Origin: Desulfurobacterium indicum
Lineage (GTDB): Bacteria; Aquificota; Aquificia; Desulfurobacteriales; Desulfurobacteriaceae
Direction of reading: 5' to 3'
DNA length: 64,000 nt
Assembly (NCBI RefSeq): GCF_001968985.1
Contig: NZ_MOEN01000006.1
Span: 1-64,000, forward strand
Below the pieces are notes generated by a model that was given only the letters and a program-made list of their open reading frames with translations, was not told where the DNA came from and ran no database searches. The position numbers were made by a program, and so were the translations under genes. Position 1 is the first letter of the stretch, and every line of letters starts with the position of its first letter. Positions 17,548 to 26,200 of the stretch are shown piece by piece.

Positions 17548-18700
17548 CTTTGTTTTCCTTGTTAAGTATGTTGAAGAAGACAGGTGATATTACGCCCGTA
17601 ATTATAGCAAGCAGAATAAGGGCTGCTTCCTGATGATGGTCTATAAGGTTCATTGCTCTTCCCATTTCTGCTGTAACGATTACAAGGGTTAAAGGAGCAG
17701 AAAGGAGAAATCCTGCTGATACTGCCTTTTTGAGGTCGATTCCGGTAACCGTGAGAAGAAGAGAAGGTAGTATTTTGGCAATGTAACTTCCTACTGTTAA
17801 AAGTCCTAAAAGAATAAGCAGATGTTCGTTGATGTGAGGCATCTGGAATTTTATACCTACGTATATGAAGAATACAGGAATTAAGAATCCAAAGGATATT
17901 CCGGAAAGTTTTTCTTCTATCTTTTCGGTATTTGGGAAGACCGTTGAAAAGATCATACCGGCGATGAACGCTCCCAATATTGGTTCAACATCGATTAGTG
18001 TTGCAAGAGCGGACAAAGCGAACATTATTGCAAGGCTTATCCGTGCCCCTATTTCTGTTGGGTTCTTTTCAAAATATATTTTAATTTCTTTCGGATACCA
18101 CCACATTAAACTTTTTAAGATTAAAAGGATGATTCTGGCTACCGTAAAGAAAGCAATTAGCTGAGCTATCTTTATAAAGAAGAGAAGCCCGAATCCGAAT
18201 TTAACTATTATTGAATAAATTGTTAGAACAAAAATACTAAGAAATTCTCCGACAGTTCCTGTTAGAAAGAGAATTTTCCCGTAATGTGTTGAAAGGATAC
18301 CTTTCTCCCTAAGGACAGATACTACAATTCCTACAGAGACAGCTCCTATGGCTATAGAAACGATTGTTTTAAGGTGGAAGAAACCTCCGAATATAAAGGC
18401 AACGATAAAAATCAGGATAGGGACAAAAAACACTGTAAGTTTTTCTTTAAGTGTCAATTCTTTTATTTCTGTGAGTTTTACCTCAAGTCCTGCCATGAAC
18501 ATTAAAACCAGGAATCCAAAGTTGGATAGAAAATCAAGCCATTGAGATTGATGAATTAAATGGAGGAAAGAATTGCCCAATATAATTCCGTATATAACTT
18601 CCCCGACAGCTACGGGTATTCTCAACATATTACTGGCAAAAGGTGCCAGAAATATTCCTGAAGTTAGAAGAACAATAGAAACTACAAGGTGTTTATCCAT
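17528..18700 (-). CDS. CPA2-family cation/proton antiporter (KefB/NapA-like)
   Basis: A 390-residue inner-membrane protein with about 11-12 hydrophobic helices. Conserved features are the FLVLMFMAGLEVKLTEIK loop and the LATLIDVEPILGAFIAGMIFS segment typical of monovalent cation:proton antiporters. It lacks its own TrkA-N domain, but the gene begins within the stop codon of the TrkA/Usp gene upstream (TAATG), so that protein is probably its gating subunit. K+ or Na+ specificity is unknown. Confidence 0.85.
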   Translation of the reverse strand: MDKHLVVSIVLLTSGIFLAPFASNMLRIPVAVGEVIYGIILGNSFLHLIHQSQWLDFLSNFGFLVLMFMAGLEVKLTEIKELTLKEKLTVFFVPILIFIVAFIFGGFFHLKTIVSIAIGAVSVGIVVSVLREKGILSTHYGKILFLTGTVGEFLSIFVLTIYSIIVKFGFGLLFFIKIAQLIAFFTVARIILLILKSLMWWYPKEIKIYFEKNPTEIGARISLAIMFALSALATLIDVEPILGAFIAGMIFSTVFPNTEKIEEKLSGISFGFLIPVFFIYVGIKFQMPHINEHLLILLGLLTVGSYIAKILPSLLLTVTGIDLKKAVSAGFLLSAPLTLVIVTAEMGRAMNLIDHHQEAALILLAIITGVISPVFFNILNKENKVESSDS

Positions 18701-20124
18701 TATTCACCTACGCAGGTAAGTAGAGTTGAGCACTTCGTTCTATGTAGCATATGGTAAGGTGGATAAGGGTTAAACCAGTTTGTCTTTTTACCTTTTCTTG
18801 CACCAAGTATAACCAGATCGAATTTTTTGCTGAGTTTGGCAACTTCGGAAATCGGATTTCCTTCTTTTACAATCAAATCTATCTCCTGTTTATATAAGCT
18901 TGAAAACTTTGTAATTTTATCTTGTATTATTTTTATCTTTTCTTCTTCTGTTGATGCATCTGTTGTAACGTAAACCGCAGAGATTTCTGCCTCAATCTGG
19001 AGGGCTATCTCTATTCCTATTTCCAGAGCTCTGTAACCGTTGAAAGAACCAGAAACAGGAACCAGAATTTTTTTGTAAGGTGTAGTTCCCCTTCCTATTA
19101 GCACAGGGGAGAGAGTATCTTCAGCTATCTCTACTGGAAGTGTTTTGATTCCAAAGTAAAGGGGCCATTCTTTGTAAAGGTCAGGCATTATGATTATTCC
19201 TATGTCGTCATCTTTTACTTTTTCTGCGAAATCTTTTTCACACAGTTTCAACTGTTCCGTTTTTATCGTTTGATCCGGAGCTTCTGTTTCGAAAATATGT
19301 TTTATGTTGGAAGAGTCTGGGAAACAGGTAAAAATAGATACTGAATTTATTTTTGTATTCTTTGCCATGAAAGTGCCGTCTTTAACAGCTCTCATATTTA
19401 TGTGATCATTGGATTTGACCAGTAAAGCCTCTTCTGAACCAAACTGAACCGGAAACTGAGCTTCTCCTGAACGTATAAGTCCTACTATGTGCTTTAGGAT
19501 TTTTGGTTCACCTACGATCAGAACTTTGTCTCCAGGTTTTATTATTGTTTTCTTTGTGGGAAGAAGAAGCTTGTTATTTCTAAATATTGCAACTATTCTC
19601 CACCTTCTTGAAGTAAACTTACTTACAGGATAACCTACAAGCATGGAAGTTGGCAGTATTGTTACTTCAACGATCTCTCCTTTTCCTAAACCTATGTTTG
19701 TTGCCGTAACGACGCCGGAAGAGATTCTCCTCTCAAGTAAAGAGGCTGTTGCGACTGCTTTATTAACACATTCTATTCCTTCTCTCTCAAACCATTCGTC
19801 ATGGTCTATATGGTTGGATACTGCGTATATTGATGGGACGTTATGTTCTTTGGCTATTCTGCACGCTTCAAGGTTTGCTTCATCGTCTCCCGTGCATGCG
19901 ACGAAGACTTTTGCGTCTTCAAGTCCCGCCCTTTTAAGAATGAGTTTACTTGTTCCGTCTCCCTGGATTAAAACAGTTCTGCTTAAAGCTCCGCTGTCTA
20001 AAAATTCAACAATTTGCTTCAGTTTGTTTTCGTCGTTGTCGATTATTGTTAGATGCCACTCTTTCTTTACCCTTTTTATTAATTCTTTCCCGACCTGACC
20101 GGCGCCGACAATGATGATTTTCAC
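18700..20124 (-). CDS. TrkA-N/TrkA-C protein with C-terminal universal stress (Usp) domain
   Basis: A 474-residue cytoplasmic protein. The N-terminal Rossmann (RCK) domain begins KIIIVGAGQVGKELIKR. VFVACTGDDEANLEACRIAKE follows, then a TrkA-C domain at about residues 140-225 (GEIVEVTILPTSMLVGYPVSKF...PGDKVLIVGEP). The last ~130 residues are Usp-like (KKILVPVSGSFNGYRALEIGIEIA, DLVILGARKG). The start is GTG 20124 after a GGAGAAAAC, where homology begins. It likely senses NAD(H)/nucleotides and controls the coupled antiporter. Confidence 0.85.
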   Translation of the reverse strand: MKIIIVGAGQVGKELIKRVKKEWHLTIIDNDENKLKQIVEFLDSGALSRTVLIQGDGTSKLILKRAGLEDAKVFVACTGDDEANLEACRIAKEHNVPSIYAVSNHIDHDEWFEREGIECVNKAVATASLLERRISSGVVTATNIGLGKGEIVEVTILPTSMLVGYPVSKFTSRRWRIVAIFRNNKLLLPTKKTIIKPGDKVLIVGEPKILKHIVGLIRSGEAQFPVQFGSEEALLVKSNDHINMRAVKDGTFMAKNTKINSVSIFTCFPDSSNIKHIFETEAPDQTIKTEQLKLCEKDFAEKVKDDDIGIIIMPDLYKEWPLYFGIKTLPVEIAEDTLSPVLIGRGTTPYKKILVPVSGSFNGYRALEIGIEIALQIEAEISAVYVTTDASTEEEKIKIIQDKITKFSSLYKQEIDLIVKEGNPISEVAKLSKKFDLVILGARKGKKTNWFNPYPPYHMLHRTKCSTLLTCVGE

Positions 20125-20294
20125 GTTTTCTCCTGTTCTTTTGTTATAACAATAATTTATCATAACTTAAGGACAATGGGGAGGGTTTCGGAGTTAAAGT
20201 TTAATAGTAATTATTATCAATAATGTGCTGAAAAAGCTTGACATATTAGTATGTTTTAATAAATTCAAAGTGGAAACCAGAGGGAGGTAGATTG

Positions 20295-21041
20295 ATGGAA
20301 CTACCGATTCTTACGCTTAACGATGTGAAACTTGAAATAGAAGGAAAGCCGATTTTGAGAGGGGTTAACCTTAAGATTAATAAAGGAGAGATCCATTCTA
20401 TTTTGGGTCCTAACGGTGCTGGAAAGTCAACTTTAGCTTCTCTAATAATGGGAATAAATGGTCTTAAATCTCCGACATCCGGAGAAATAATTTTTGAGAA
20501 TAAGATAATTAACGGCCTTTCAATATATGAAAGGGCAAAACTTGGGATTACACTTGCATGGCAGGAACCTGCAAGGTTTGAAGGATTAACCGTTGAAGAA
20601 TATCTAAGAATTTCCGGAAGACACAATCCAGAACTTGATGTTGAGAAATGTCTTCTTGCTGTGGGTTTAGAACCTAAACTTTACCTTAAAAGATTTGTAG
20701 ATGCTTCTCTTTCAGGTGGAGAAAGAAAAAGGGTTGAGCTTGCTTCAGTTCTTGCTATGAGGCCTAAGCTTGCGATTCTTGATGAGCCTGATTCCGGTAT
20801 AGATTTTGCTTCAATGGAGGATATTGCAGGAATGATAAGAGCTTTGAGGGATAATGGGGCGACTGTTCTGATGATTACGCACAGGGAAGAGATAGCAGAA
20901 ATTTCAGATAGAGCTTCCCTTATGTGTGAAGGACGTATAGTTCAGACAGGAGAGCCTGGAGAGATAGGAGAAAAGTTTAAAAGCGCCTGTCTTAAATGTG
21001 AGATAAGAAACCCAGAGCTTTTCGGAGGAAAAGATGAATAA
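20295..21041 (+). CDS. sufC: FeS-assembly ATPase SufC/SmsC
   Basis: ABC-type ATPase of the scaffold for Fe-S clusters. It has Walker A GPNGAGKST (about residues 36-44), signature LSGGERKRVELASVLAM, Walker B LAILDEPDSGID and the switch His in MITHREE. 248 residues. GGGAGG precedes ATG 20295. It overlaps the SufB-like gene by 8 bases. The locus has only these two suf genes, with no sufS, sufU, sufD or second sufB, which matches the two-component SmsCB arrangement described for ancient minimal systems. Confidence 0.93.
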   Translation: MELPILTLNDVKLEIEGKPILRGVNLKINKGEIHSILGPNGAGKSTLASLIMGINGLKSPTSGEIIFENKIINGLSIYERAKLGITLAWQEPARFEGLTVEEYLRISGRHNPELDVEKCLLAVGLEPKLYLKRFVDASLSGGERKRVELASVLAMRPKLAILDEPDSGIDFASMEDIAGMIRALRDNGATVLMITHREEIAEISDRASLMCEGRIVQTGEPGEIGEKFKSACLKCEIRNPELFGGKDE

Positions 21042-21975
21042 AAACATTTTAAATACACTTGCCATTAAGTTTAAACAGATAGGTTTTCCTGCTGAGATTA
21101 TAGAGCAGAAAAGACTCGGTCTTCTGGTGGAAAGGAACAAAGTTCTTGTCAGGGAACCTGCACCGGGTATAAGACTTGAAGCGAAAGAAACAGATAATGG
21201 TGCTGAAATCAAAGTTTACATAGAACCCGGGACGAAAATTAAAGAACCGGTAAATATCTGTTTTACAATGGGGGAGTTAAGCGGTGACCAGGAGATATCA
21301 ACAGAGATCCTTGTAGGTGAAGATGCTGATATTACGTTTAAGGTTTACGGCGTTGTTGCGGATGGTTTGACAGTAAATCACAGAGCAAGAACAAAGGTTG
21401 TTGTTAAGAAAAATGCAAAATTTATTTACGAAGATGAACATTACTACGGAGAAAACTCTTCTATTGTTCTGCGGAATTATACTGAAGCGGAGATAGAAGA
21501 GGGAGCTTACTATATGTCTTCTTTCAAAAGGGCAAAAGGTAGAGTTGGAGATGCGGAAATAACCTTAAAAGCTACTGTTGGTGATAGGGCAACTGCTGTT
21601 TTTGAAACTAAACTTTTAGGTAAGAAGGATGATAAGATAAAGGTAACGGATATTATTAATCTTGAAGGTGAAGAAGCAAGGGGAATTTCAAAAAGCCGTA
21701 TCATAGCGCTTGATAAAACTTATGCAGAATTTATAGGTGAGACTTACGGAAATGGTTCTTACAGCAGGGGACACATAGACTGTTCAGAAGTGATAAGAGG
21801 TAAGGATGTCATTTTGAAAGCAGTTCCAATTGTTGTTGTTAATAATGAGACTGCAAAGGTTACCCATGAAGCAGCAATAGGAAGTCTTGATAAGAAGCAG
21901 CTTGAAACCCTAATGGCAAGAGGACTTTCAGAAGATGAAGCTGTTGACGTGATTGTCCAGGGTATGCTCAGATAA
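21034..21975 (+). CDS. SufB/SufD-family FeS scaffold protein (SmsB-like)
   Basis: A 313-residue protein with the right-handed beta-helix of the SufBD family (KFIYEDEHYYGENSSIVLRNYTEAEIEEGAYY) and the C-terminal signature (SRGHIDCSEVIRGKDVILKAVP, THEAAIGSLDKKQLETLMARGLSEDEAVDVIVQGML) with conserved Cys, His and Glu. It is shorter than typical SufB (~470). It would form a homodimer on SufC and carry the nascent cluster. No sulfur donor enzyme is next to it. Confidence 0.88.
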   Translation: MNKNILNTLAIKFKQIGFPAEIIEQKRLGLLVERNKVLVREPAPGIRLEAKETDNGAEIKVYIEPGTKIKEPVNICFTMGELSGDQEISTEILVGEDADITFKVYGVVADGLTVNHRARTKVVVKKNAKFIYEDEHYYGENSSIVLRNYTEAEIEEGAYYMSSFKRAKGRVGDAEITLKATVGDRATAVFETKLLGKKDDKIKVTDIINLEGEEARGISKSRIIALDKTYAEFIGETYGNGSYSRGHIDCSEVIRGKDVILKAVPIVVVNNETAKVTHEAAIGSLDKKQLETLMARGLSEDEAVDVIVQGMLR

Positions 21976-21986
21976 ATGAAAATCAG

Positions 21987-22014
21987 TTGCAATTAATTTA
22001 ATTTGGTATATATT
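21987..22014 (+). promoter_or_regulatory. Probable promoter of superoxide reductase gene
   Basis: TTGCAA (21987-21992) and TATATT (22009-22014) are spaced by 16 bases, about 40 bases upstream of ATG 22054. This allows expression of the gene apart from the suf genes. The match to the sigma-70 consensus is moderate. Confidence 0.5.
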
Positions 22015-22053
22015 TTAAATAACAGATTAAAACAGCAATTTAAGGAGGGAAAG

Positions 22054-22389
22054 ATGAAGGTTTTTGGTCCAGAACCGGAAGGAAAAAGGAAGCATACCCC
22101 TGTAATAGAAGCACCTGCGAAAGTAAAGAAAGGTGAATGGTTTGATGTTAAGGTTGTAGTTGGAAAGGATATTGCTCATCCGAACACAAAAGAGCACTGG
22201 ATTCAGTTTATCTCTCTCTGGGCTGATAACTTCATAGTAGGAAGAGCTACTCTTGAACCTGAAGTTGCCGCATCAGAGGTTACCTTTAAAGTAAAGCTTG
22301 AAAAAGATGCAGTTTTAACGGCTCAGGCTTACTGTAACCTTCACGGTCTCTGGCACAGCGAAGAGGTAAAGGTAGAAGTTGAAGAATGA
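22054..22389 (+). CDS. sor: Superoxide reductase (neelaredoxin/desulfoferrodoxin class)
   Basis: Reduces superoxide to hydrogen peroxide without making O2, a hallmark of anaerobes. The 111-residue one-iron form has the ligand set of the Fe(His)4Cys centre: KHTPVIE (His), HPNTKEHWI (two His) and the C-terminal CNLHGLW (Cys and His). No N-terminal rubredoxin-like domain is present. It is cytoplasmic. A GGAGGG is well placed before ATG 22054. It follows the FeS-assembly genes, consistent with repair and protection of clusters. Confidence 0.95.
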   Translation: MKVFGPEPEGKRKHTPVIEAPAKVKKGEWFDVKVVVGKDIAHPNTKEHWIQFISLWADNFIVGRATLEPEVAASEVTFKVKLEKDAVLTAQAYCNLHGLWHSEEVKVEVEE

Positions 22390-22393
22390 TTGA

Positions 22394-22418
22394 GCGGGGA
22401 ATTTCCCCGCTTTTATTT
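22394..22418 (+). terminator. Intrinsic terminator after superoxide reductase
   Basis: GCGGGGAA (22394-22401) pairs with TTCCCCGC (22403-22410), followed by TTTTATTT. It lies just after the stop codon and abuts the stop of the convergent NifX-like gene. Confidence 0.85.
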
Positions 22419-22770
22419 AAAAGTGGGAATAGGATATTTTAATTTTTCCTTTAATAAAAAGTTCCACCGCTTCTTCTATTGTATTTACCTCTGGAGGTAT
22501 TCTATAGACTGTGATCTTCTTCATTAAAAGTTTTATGAAGGGTGATTCTGCTATTTCTTTCGTAAGTAATCCTTCTACTCCATTTTCATACAGCAGATCC
22601 GCTGTATTTTTACCTTCCGTACATCCACTACTGCATCCACCACATGCATAGATATTTCTAATAATTTCCTTTTCTCCTGTTTCAGTGTTGATCTTCAAAA
22701 ATGCTGGGGATGTTCCAAAAGTTGTTAGAAGCTTTTCTCCAGGAATATCTGTAGGTATTGCTATTATCAT
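22417..22770 (-). CDS. NifX/NifB-like (dinitrogenase Fe-Mo cofactor family) protein
   Basis: A 117-residue protein of the small metal-cluster-carrier family: the MIIAIPTD start, GTSPAFLKINTETGE, a Cys-rich IYACGGCSSGCTEGKNTADLL loop (about residues 41-53) and LLTKEIAESPF. Family members carry FeMo-cofactor precursors or other FeS/Mo species, but nitrogenase genes are not seen here. The four-Cys CGGCSSGC-type insert is notable. It is divergent from the CstR-like repressor, so the operator at 22903-22920 may also act on it. Confidence 0.75.
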   Translation of the reverse strand: MIIAIPTDIPGEKLLTTFGTSPAFLKINTETGEKEIIRNIYACGGCSSGCTEGKNTADLLYENGVEGLLTKEIAESPFIKLLMKKITVYRIPPEVNTIEEAVELFIKGKIKISYSHF

Positions 22771-22874
22771 TCTTTTCTCCTTTGAAAAAAATTTTTCATA
22801 AAAAATAGAGAGAAAAAGTGTTAACTTCCTTGACTTTAATCAAACATTCAAAGTTGATTATTGTCTTTATATAC

Positions 22875-22920
22875 TTGACATTTTATTTAGCCGTCATTAT
22901 ACTATACCCCGTAGGGTATA
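22875..22920 (+). promoter_or_regulatory. Sigma-70 promoter with overlapping CsoR/CstR-type operator
   Basis: TTGACA (22875-22880) and TATACT (22898-22903) are spaced by 17 bases, a near-consensus promoter. The 18-base TATACCCCGTAGGGTATA (22903-22920) is a perfect dyad with 7-base arms and a 4-base spacer. It starts at the last base of the -10 and covers the expected start site. C/G tracts flanked by AT-TA ends are typical of CsoR-family operators, so the CstR-like gene just downstream probably represses itself and the operon. Confidence 0.85.
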
Positions 22921-22937
22921 TAAGTCGGAGGAAAAGT

Positions 22938-23216
22938 ATGATAGAGTCTGACATAAAGGAAGAAAAGAAAAAAGTAATCCAACGATTAAAAAGAATAGAA
23001 GGACAGATCAGGGGACTTCAAAGGATGATAGAAGAGGGGGAGCACTGCGAGGATGTACTTATTCAACTTTCAGCTGTTAAAAGTGCCATAGAATCTCTTT
23101 CTGTTGCCGTTATGGGGTCCTATTTGAAACACTGTTTTGTTAAAGAAGGCATTATACATCCTGGAAAAAAACGGGAGCTTGAAGAAGCTCTTAAGGTTTT
23201 AAAACGCTTAAAGTAA
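22938..23216 (+). CDS. CsoR-family repressor, CstR-like (persulfide-sensor type)
   Basis: An all-helical 92-residue tetrameric repressor with VIQRLKRIEGQIRGLQRMIEEG and the sensing Cys37 (EHCEDVL) and Cys66 (YLKHCF). In copper-sensing CsoR the third ligand is a His four residues before the second Cys. Here that place is Tyr62. Loss of this His is a mark of CstR, which senses persulfides through its two Cys. I therefore favour a sulfur sensor over copper. ATG 22938 has GGAGG at 22927. An in-frame extension to 22818 would run across the promoter and is rejected. The gene is followed by the FAD/FeS oxidoreductase after 13 bases. Confidence 0.8.
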   Translation: MIESDIKEEKKKVIQRLKRIEGQIRGLQRMIEEGEHCEDVLIQLSAVKSAIESLSVAVMGSYLKHCFVKEGIIHPGKKRELEEALKVLKRLK

Positions 23217-23229
23217 AAAGGAGGAAGAG

Positions 23230-26200
23230 ATGAGTTACATCTCAGTTTTGAAGGAGACCTTCAAGGAAAACTTCACGAATGACAAATTAAATAAGATTGC
23301 TTATGGCCATGATCTTGGTGAGTTTCCCCCGCCGGTAAAGAAAATGATGGGTATAAGGGAGCCTGATGCCATTGTGAGGATTCTTTCAGAGGATGATGCT
23401 AAAAAGCTGATAGAACTTTCTAAGAAATATGGTTTTCATATTGTTCCGAGAGCCAAAGCTTCATCAGGTTATGGTGGTGTTTTGCCGGTTACGGAAGATA
23501 CGGTCGTTGCCGACCTTGCCTGGATGAAAGAGATAATAAACATTGATAAAGAAAACCTGACTGCTACTGTTCAGCCTGCGGTTGTCTGGAAGGACCTTGA
23601 TGAGGAACTTAAGGCGAGAGGTTTAACATTAAGACTCTACCCTTCAAGTTACCCGTCTTCAACAGTTGGTGGATGGCTTGCTCAAGGTGGAGCAGGTATA
23701 GGAAGTTACGAGTATGGATGGTTTAAAGAGAATGTTGTATCTGCGAAAGTGGTCCTTCCCAATGGAGAGGTAAGGGTTTTTCAAGGGCAGGAACTTCTTG
23801 ATTATATTGCCGATGCTGAAGGTATTACAGGGATTATTACGGAAGTTACGATTAAGGTTAGACCACTTGAAGAAGAAAAGATAAAAATAGTTGCTTTCGA
23901 TGATGAAGACGGTATAGGTAGCGCCATTAATTTCCTGTTTGATAATAATGTTCCTGTATGGAGTGTTTCTTTTATAAATCCTGAAGCGTGCCACGTTAAA
24001 AATATCTTCCCACCGCCAGCTCCTCACGGACATCCAGAGCCGGAACACAGACCAACTCTTCCTGAGAAATATATGTTGATACTTGCTTATCCAGCTTCAA
24101 GAGAGAAAGAGGTAGAAGCGGCAGTTGATTATATGGTTAAAAACTTTAAAGGAGAAGTTCAGTCTGAAGAGATAGCCGAGCATGAGTGGGAAGAAAGGTT
24201 TAAGCCGATGAAGGTTAAAAGACTTGGTCCTACCGTTGTTCCAGCTGAGGTTGTTCTTCCTGCTAAAAATGTTGCTGAATTTCTTAAAAGAATAAAAAAA
24301 GAGATTAAACACCCTGTTGTTTTTGAAGGATTTACGGTTAAGGGGGGAACGGTTATTCTTCTCGGTTTCATTCCTCACGATATGAGAAAAAAAGATTTTC
24401 AATTCGTTTCAAGTCTCGGAGTTACCGTTTCCAAGATAGGTAAGTCTTTAGGCGGTAGAGCTATTACTCCCGGTTATTACTTTGCCCATGAAGCCGAGCA
24501 AATTTTTGGTAAGGAGAGGATTCAGAAATTAAGGAAATTTAAGAAGCAGGTTGATCCAAAGTCCCTGATGAACCCTTATAAAGTTGTTCAAGCAGGTAAG
24601 CCTGCAAAGATAATGGCACTTGCAAATGCAACAGAACCTATTACAAAGATTCTCGCAAACATGTCAAGTAAATGTGATTTAAAAGAACATTTTGAAGATA
24701 AGAAAGGATTTCCCGGAGATATTCTCTGGTATGCTTACTCATGTACCCAGTGCGGTTACTGTGTTGATAGCTGTACCCAGTATGGGGGGTATAAATGGGA
24801 AGCTACTACTCCAAGAAGTAAATGGATATTCTTAAGAGAGCTTGTTGAAGGAAGGCTTGAAGAGAGTCAGGAGCTTGTTGACATTTTCCTCGGTTGTACT
24901 TTGTGTAACTTCTGTGATATTGAATGTCAGATAGACCTCCCCATACTCCATGCATGGGATAGGTTGAGGGGAAAGTTTGTCCTTAAAGATAAGTTTTCTG
25001 CTTTTCCAGCCCTTGAAGTTATGGCAGCAGGTTTAAAACAGCAAAACAACATCTGGGCAGGACCTTCAAAAGATAGAGATAAATGGATTCCAGATGATTT
25101 AAAAGAGTATATGGAAGAGAATAAAGGGAAGACGGATATTCTCTACTTTGCAGGTTGTACTGCTGCTTTTGTTGAAAATGATGTTGGTATAGGTGCTATG
25201 CGCCTTATGAAGGATGCCGGTATTAAGTTTACAAATTTTGGTAAGCAGGAAGCGTGCTGTGGTATTCCTATGGTTGTTGCAGGAAGGACGGATCTTGTTG
25301 AAAGAATGTTTGACCACCATACAAAGCTTGCAAAAGAGATGGGAATTAAAACGATTGTTACTTCCTGTCCTTCCTGTTATAAAACATGGAAGATTTACTA
25401 CCAGGAGATAGCCGAGAAAAAAGGTGTTGATTATCCGTTTGAAATAAAACACTTTACAGAACTTCTTGCCGATGCTGTTAAAGATGGAAGACTTACATTT
25501 GAAAATAAGCCAGAGGGAGTTGATACTATCACTTATCACGATACTTGTAAACTTGGAAGAAGTGTTCCGGTTACAGAACCACCAAGGGAGCTTTTGAAAG
25601 CCGTTCCGGGAATTAAGCTTGTTGAAATGAAACATAATAGGGATAAAACTCTCTGTTGTGGTGGTGCTGGAACGCTTGTTAAAAATCCTGAAGTTGCCCA
25701 TAAAATTGGTCTTAAAAAACTTAAAGAGGCAACCGATGCTGGAGCGGATACTCTGACAACTATATGTCCATGTTGTGAATTTAAGATGAGAGTTGATAGA
25801 GATTATCTTGTTGAAAAAGGAAAGCTTCCAGATCTTCAGATAAAAGACCTTGCTTATATTCTCGCAGAAGCGAAAGGTTATAAGCTAAAAGATCCCGAGC
25901 CATGGGTAAGAGAGCTCTGGGGAACCTTTGAGGCTATGATAGCGATAATGGATCCTCCTGGTATGGCAAGATTCATGGCTGATTATCTTCCTGAGATGAT
26001 AGATGCGATGCCTGAGCCATATAGAGGTATGATGAAGTTTATGATGTCTGCTCCAATGCCTGTAAGGAAGGCGATGTTTGCAGCAATGAAACCGATGATG
26101 CCAAAGCTCTTTCCGTCAATGCTTGATGAGATGATGCCAAAACTTCTGCCGATATTCCTTAAAGGTATGGAAGAGAGAATACCGATGCCTGACTTTTTGA

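Noticed and set aside
17528-20124. Complete Kef potassium efflux system (KefC with KefG)
   Set aside because: The antiporter lacks its own TrkA-N domain and no KefF/KefG-like oxidoreductase is present. The adjacent TrkA/Usp protein suggests another gating mode.
20201-20243. Fur-like A/T dyad and TTGACA upstream of sufC
   Set aside because: The A/T stretch (TAATAGTAATTATTATCAATAAT) matches a Fur box only loosely, and no good -10 lies 16-18 bases after TTGACA at 20238. Too weak to list as a feature.
22818-22937. Longer start for the CsoR-family repressor
   Set aside because: The extension covers the promoter and operator and adds a hydrophobic stretch foreign to the family. ATG 22938 has a good ribosome-binding site.
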